A stretch of 8,255 bases of DNA. Source: Lachnospiraceae bacterium. GTDB taxonomy: Bacteria > Bacillota > Clostridia > Lachnospirales > Lachnospiraceae. This document shows, piece after piece, positions 6,183 through 8,255 of the stretch. The stretch is from positions 1 through 8,255 of the forward strand of contig SFEV01000086.1 of the NCBI GenBank assembly GCA_004557975.1, given 5' to 3'. Made by a program: the position numbers and the translations under genes. Positions within the stretch are counted from its first letter, which is position 1. Every line of letters begins with the position of its first letter. The notes beneath the pieces are model-generated. The model was not told the DNA's origin. It did not search any database and saw nothing but the letters and a program-made list of their open reading frames with translations.

Positions 6183-7622
6183 ATGAACAGAAAAAGTCTT
6201 TTTGTCCTTCTGGGACTGGTTGCAGCAGTATCTCTCACTGCCTGCGGCAATAACAGCAGCAAGGTTGAGACCGGGGCTGCTACAGAAGCTGTGACAGAGG
6301 CAAAGGCTGCGGATACTGAAGCCATTGAGGATAGCGACACAGCTGATGAAGCTGGTGATGAGGCTGCAGATACTGAAGCTGGTGATGAGGCATCAGCTGA
6401 TGATGAGACAGCATCTGATGATGCCGGTGACGAAGCAGCAGCTGACGATGCTGATGAAGCTGTTCTGGTTGACGGTGATGAAGAAGAATCAGAATCCGAG
6501 CAGCCGCTTGAGCCTGTTACACCATCCGATTATCTGGTCAAAGATGTCGACCAGTATGTGAAACTCGGTGACCTGGAAGGAATCGAAATCACGAAATATA
6601 CGTATGAAATTACTGACGATATGGTACAGGAGCGTATCGACTATGATCTCGACACCTGCAGTGAGGAAGTTGAGGTGGACCGGGCCGCAGCTGCAAATGA
6701 TATCGTTTATCTGGATCTCACCAGCTCCGTACAGGGCAGCGATGAGGAGCCGTATGTCGAGAGCACATACTTCAATATCGGTATGGAAGATTACGGTCCG
6801 GAATTTGACGAACAGCTTATCGGTGCAAAGACGGGTGACCATCTGGAGTTTTCCATCTCCTTCGATTCCGATATCTGGATAGAGGAATGGGCTGACCAGA
6901 CCGTTGATTTCACAGCGGATATTACCGGTGTCAGTGAGCTTATTGTTCCGGAATACAATGAGGAATACCTGGCCGAATATACTGATTATACGACCAAAGA
7001 CGAATATGAGGAAGCCATCCGCGAAGCACTTGTCAGCGAATACGAAGAGATCAGCTACTCCGACGCCATTGATGCTCTGCTGGAGGAAGCTGTGGCAAGA
7101 TCTGAATTCTCCTCCTATCCGCAGGAGCTGTACGATTCCTGCAAGGACGAGCTTCTCTCCTTCTATGCCGCTTTTGCCGGTACTACAGACGAGGATGAGA
7201 TTTATGAATTATTCGGCATCACCGAGGATGATATCCGTGAGGAAATTGAAGCATCGGTGAACCGCAGACTCCTGGTAAGCGCCATCTGTGCGGAAAACGA
7301 TCTTACCATGACCCAGGAGGAATACTTTGCGTACCTCGAGGAGAATGCTCCTTACTATGAATACGAGAGCGCCGCTGACTTTGAAAATGACTATACGAGA
7401 GAGACACTGATCTGGTCTCTGTATGAGTCCATGGCCGCAGATCTCCTGTACGGATCCGCTGAGGTGACAGAGGAAGTCTATACAGATGAGCTCTATTATG
7501 AAGATGATTTTTCCGGCGAAGATCTCTCTGAGGAGGGAGATATCATCGAAGTGGAGCTTGACGCGGACGAAGATTCCGGCGACGAAGAAACCGATACAGA
7601 GATTGCTGTAATAGAAGAATAA
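6183..7622 (+). CDS. Acidic secreted lipoprotein with trigger-factor-like FKBP and C-terminal domains
   Basis: A 479-residue protein, exported and lipid-anchored: MNRK, a hydrophobic segment, and the lipobox L18-T-A-C21. Residues 30-112 form a low-complexity linker of Ala, Asp, Glu and Thr. Residues 130-160 (LEGIEITKYTYEITDDMVQ) resemble the segment before the FKBP domain of trigger factor; 163-250 resemble that domain (YLDLTSSVQG, FNIGMEDYGPEFDEQLIGAKTGD, FTADITGV); and 254-425 resemble its C-terminal chaperone domain (PEYNEEYLAEYTDYTTKDEYEEAIRE at about 256-281). The N-terminal ribosome-binding domain is absent. The FDGG-type motif usual in active trigger-factor FKBP domains is not present, so isomerase activity is doubtful. 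The tail 426-479 is again highly acidic; basic residues are very sparse throughout. By inference it is an extracytoplasmic folding factor, as PrsA is, or a substrate-binding relative. The start at 6183 has AGGAA 8 nt upstream and begins exactly at the signal peptide; the frame extends upstream to 6027, but that part has no signal or ribosome site and overlaps the promoter. Confidence 0.85.
   Translation: MNRKSLFVLLGLVAAVSLTACGNNSSKVETGAATEAVTEAKAADTEAIEDSDTADEAGDEAADTEAGDEASADDETASDDAGDEAAADDADEAVLVDGDEEESESEQPLEPVTPSDYLVKDVDQYVKLGDLEGIEITKYTYEITDDMVQERIDYDLDTCSEEVEVDRAAAANDIVYLDLTSSVQGSDEEPYVESTYFNIGMEDYGPEFDEQLIGAKTGDHLEFSISFDSDIWIEEWADQTVDFTADITGVSELIVPEYNEEYLAEYTDYTTKDEYEEAIREALVSEYEEISYSDAIDALLEEAVARSEFSSYPQELYDSCKDELLSFYAAFAGTTDEDEIYELFGITEDDIREEIEASVNRRLLVSAICAENDLTMTQEEYFAYLEENAPYYEYESAADFENDYTRETLIWSLYESMAADLLYGSAEVTEEVYTDELYYEDDFSGEDLSEEGDIIEVELDADEDSGDEETDTEIAVIEE
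6348..6391 (+). repeat. Short direct repeat in the acidic linker coding region
   Basis: The 17-bp sequence GAAGCTGGTGATGAGGC occurs at 6348-6364 and again at 6375-6391, a 27-bp period encoding EAGDEAADT and EAGDEASAD. A related 11-bp repeat GATACTGAAGC occurs at 6312-6322 and 6369-6379. These in-frame repeats suggest that the linker grew by slippage or duplication. Confidence 0.75.
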
Positions 7623-7636
7623 CGTCTCTATTTCTC

Positions 7637-7664
7637 TTGACACGATTACAAATTGTGCTATAAT
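7637..7664 (+). promoter_or_regulatory. Perfect-consensus promoter upstream of the cold-shock gene
   Basis: TTGACA (7637-7642) and TATAAT (7659-7664) both match the sigma-A consensus fully, with a 16-nt spacer and an extended -10 (TGTGC directly before TATAAT). Transcription would begin near 7671, only about 50 nt after the lipoprotein stop codon and before any terminator for that gene. No comparable promoter was found between here and the cold-shock start. Confidence 0.88.
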
Positions 7665-7670
7665 GAAACT

Positions 7671-7836
7671 GCAAACAGATTGATCGGGTAAAGTATTTCA
7701 CTAACTGTTATAGATTATGAAATGACACCTTTATAGTCTATAACGGTTAGTGTTTTTTTTCCGATCATGAATAGGAAGTTGCGGTACAATCGGTCGTGGT
7801 TGTCTGTAACGAGCAATTTTATTAGGAGGTACCAAA
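7671..7836 (+). promoter_or_regulatory. Long structured leader of the cold-shock gene with internal terminator
   Basis: If transcription starts near 7671, the cold-shock mRNA has a leader of about 166 nt. It holds a complete intrinsic terminator (7699-7760), flanking complementary segments TGATCGG (7681-7687) and CCGATCA (7761-7767), a further ATCGG at 7789-7793 that could compete for CCGAT, and the strong ribosome binding site AGGAGGT (7824-7830) 6 nt before the ATG. Long structured leaders are known for bacterial cold-shock genes. Control by termination and readthrough is inferred from layout. I do not recognise a known riboswitch or T-box here. Confidence 0.55.
7699..7760 (+). terminator. 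Intrinsic terminator or attenuator between the lipoprotein and cold-shock genes
   Basis: Arms 7699-7720 and 7731-7752 form an unbroken 22-bp stem with three G-U pairs and a 10-nt loop (AATGACACCT), followed at once by eight T (7753-7760). It can end transcripts from the lipoprotein gene, which has no other terminator, and also a short RNA of about 90 nt from the promoter at 7637-7664. Because it lies downstream of that promoter and upstream of the cold-shock gene, it must be read through for cold-shock expression from that promoter. Confidence 0.9.
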
Positions 7837-8037
7837 ATGAATAAGGGTACAGTTAAGTGGTTCAACGCAGAAAAAGGTTATGGTTTTATTACAGGCGAAA
7901 ATGGTTCTGACGTTTTCGTTCATTTTTCTGCAATCCAGGGCGAAGGATTCAAGACCCTCGAAGAAGGACAGGCAGTTTCTTATGATTTGACAGAAGGCGC
8001 TCGCGGAATGCAGGCTGCTAATGTAGTAAAGCTTTAA
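7837..8037 (+). CDS. Cold-shock domain protein (CspA family)
   Basis: A 66-residue single cold-shock domain, the usual length for the family. It starts MNKGTVKWFNAEKGYGFI, with RNP1 (KGYGFI, 13-18) and RNP2 (VFVHF, 26-30) containing the aromatic residues W8, F9, Y15, F17, F27, H29 and F30 that bind single-stranded nucleic acid. It ends in AANVVKL. Such proteins act as RNA chaperones that melt secondary structure in the cytoplasm, and in E. coli relatives act as antiterminators. The start is fixed by AGGAGGT at 7824-7830. The gene is monocistronic, with a long leader and its own terminator. Which csp paralogue it is cannot be told from sequence alone, and not every family member is cold-induced. 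Confidence 0.97.
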   Translation: MNKGTVKWFNAEKGYGFITGENGSDVFVHFSAIQGEGFKTLEEGQAVSYDLTEGARGMQAANVVKL

Positions 8038-8051
8038 GAATATGTATGTCT

Positions 8052-8089
8052 GAAAGGGCTGTCGTTTTAATCGGCAGCCCTTTCTTTTT
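8052..8089 (+). terminator. Intrinsic terminator of the cold-shock gene
   Basis: Arms 8052-8064 and 8072-8084 form a 13-bp G+C-rich stem (GAAAGGGCTG pairing CAGCCCTTTC, continued by three pairs including one G-U) with a 7-nt loop TTTTAAT, followed by five T at 8085-8089. It begins 14 nt after the cold-shock stop codon. No matching A-run lies before the stem, so it should work mainly on the plus strand. Confidence 0.93.
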
Positions 8090-8164
8090 CTATCTTTATT
8101 CCATATCTTATATTCCCCGGAAGGATATCCTGATTCCTGACAGTCCCCGGATCAACCATGGCTG

Positions 8165-8255
8165 TCAGACCTCTGTTCCGTCCGTTTCACCTCTCGACAT
8201 TTCCCGGTATGATGTGGGTGAATAGCCTGTATGCTTTTTAAATGCCAGAGAAAAG
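8165..8255 (-). CDS. AraC-family transcriptional regulator, C-terminal end (partial)
   Basis: The minus-strand frame entering at 8254 is open for 29 codons to a TGA at 8165-8167. Its first part, FSLAFKKHTGYSPTSYRE, is the hallmark of the second helix-turn-helix of the AraC/XylS DNA-binding domain (usual form FSRxFKKxxGxSPxxYR). A short hydrophilic tail (MSRGETDGTEV) follows. The rest of the gene, including any ligand-binding domain, lies beyond the window, so its target cannot be judged. It converges on the cold-shock gene. Inverted arms CTGACAG (8137-8143) and CTGTCAG (8162-8168) form a hairpin over its stop codon, but no T-run follows on its strand. Confidence 0.85.
   Translation of the reverse strand, partial: FSLAFKKHTGYSPTSYREMSRGETDGTEV

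Noticed and set aside
7209..7643. Minus-strand open frame opposite the end of the lipoprotein gene
   Set aside because: It shows no family resemblance and is a shadow of the acidic coding sequence.
7785..7790. TACAAT as an independent -10 for the cold-shock gene
   Set aside because: No acceptable -35 lies 16-18 nt upstream and no extended -10 is present; the promoter at 7637-7664 is far stronger.
8123..8168. Terminator for the AraC-type gene (CTGACAG/CTGTCAG hairpin, GGATATCC palindrome)
   Set aside because: The stem is short and no T-run follows on the minus strand, so it cannot be called an intrinsic terminator.

Overview
The window looks like a chromosomal housekeeping stretch from a Gram-positive anaerobe of the Clostridia, most likely Lachnospiraceae. 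This rests on gene style, strong AGGAGG-type ribosome binding sites, consensus sigma-A promoters with extended -10 elements, and family resemblance (PflX-type radical SAM protein, secreted trigger-factor-like lipoprotein, tandem NUDIX protein). No phage, transposon, CRISPR array, tRNA or rRNA was seen.

Left and centre, minus strand (58-5994): a five-gene run in the order cca (CCA-adding enzyme), a double NUDIX hydrolase, an EamA/DMT membrane transporter, a PflX-like radical SAM protein and an RlmD/RlmC-type rRNA uracil-5-methyltransferase. The cca-NUDIX gap is 4 bp and the PflX and methyltransferase genes overlap by 4 bp (ATGA), so these pairs look translationally coupled. The gaps around the transporter gene are 76 and 110 bp, and the larger one holds a strong bulged hairpin. 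A plausible promoter lies upstream of cca. Two tRNA/rRNA processing enzymes at the ends of the run suggest a housekeeping transcription unit, but the genes do not form an obvious pathway. The methyltransferase has an unusual N-terminal extension encoded by an in-frame 30-bp tandem repeat. The first 61 bases appear to hold the tail of a convergent plus-strand gene whose stop codon shares a CTAG with the methyltransferase stop.

Right, plus strand (6118-8089): a divergent promoter drives a very acidic secreted lipoprotein that resembles trigger factor without its ribosome-binding domain. It is followed by a small cold-shock protein gene. A perfect-consensus promoter directly after the lipoprotein stop codon is followed by a 22-bp hairpin with a run of eight T, that is, an intrinsic terminator inside the apparent 166-nt leader of the cold-shock gene. 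This arrangement suggests control by attenuation or antitermination and is the most interesting regulatory feature here. A second strong terminator closes the cold-shock gene.

Right edge, minus strand (8165-8255): the last 29 codons of an AraC-family regulator, convergent with the cold-shock gene and cut by the window end.

The window is mostly ordinary. The points worth a second look are the repeat-encoded methyltransferase extension, the cold-shock leader, the acidic chaperone-like lipoprotein, the NUDIX fusion and the intergenic hairpin.
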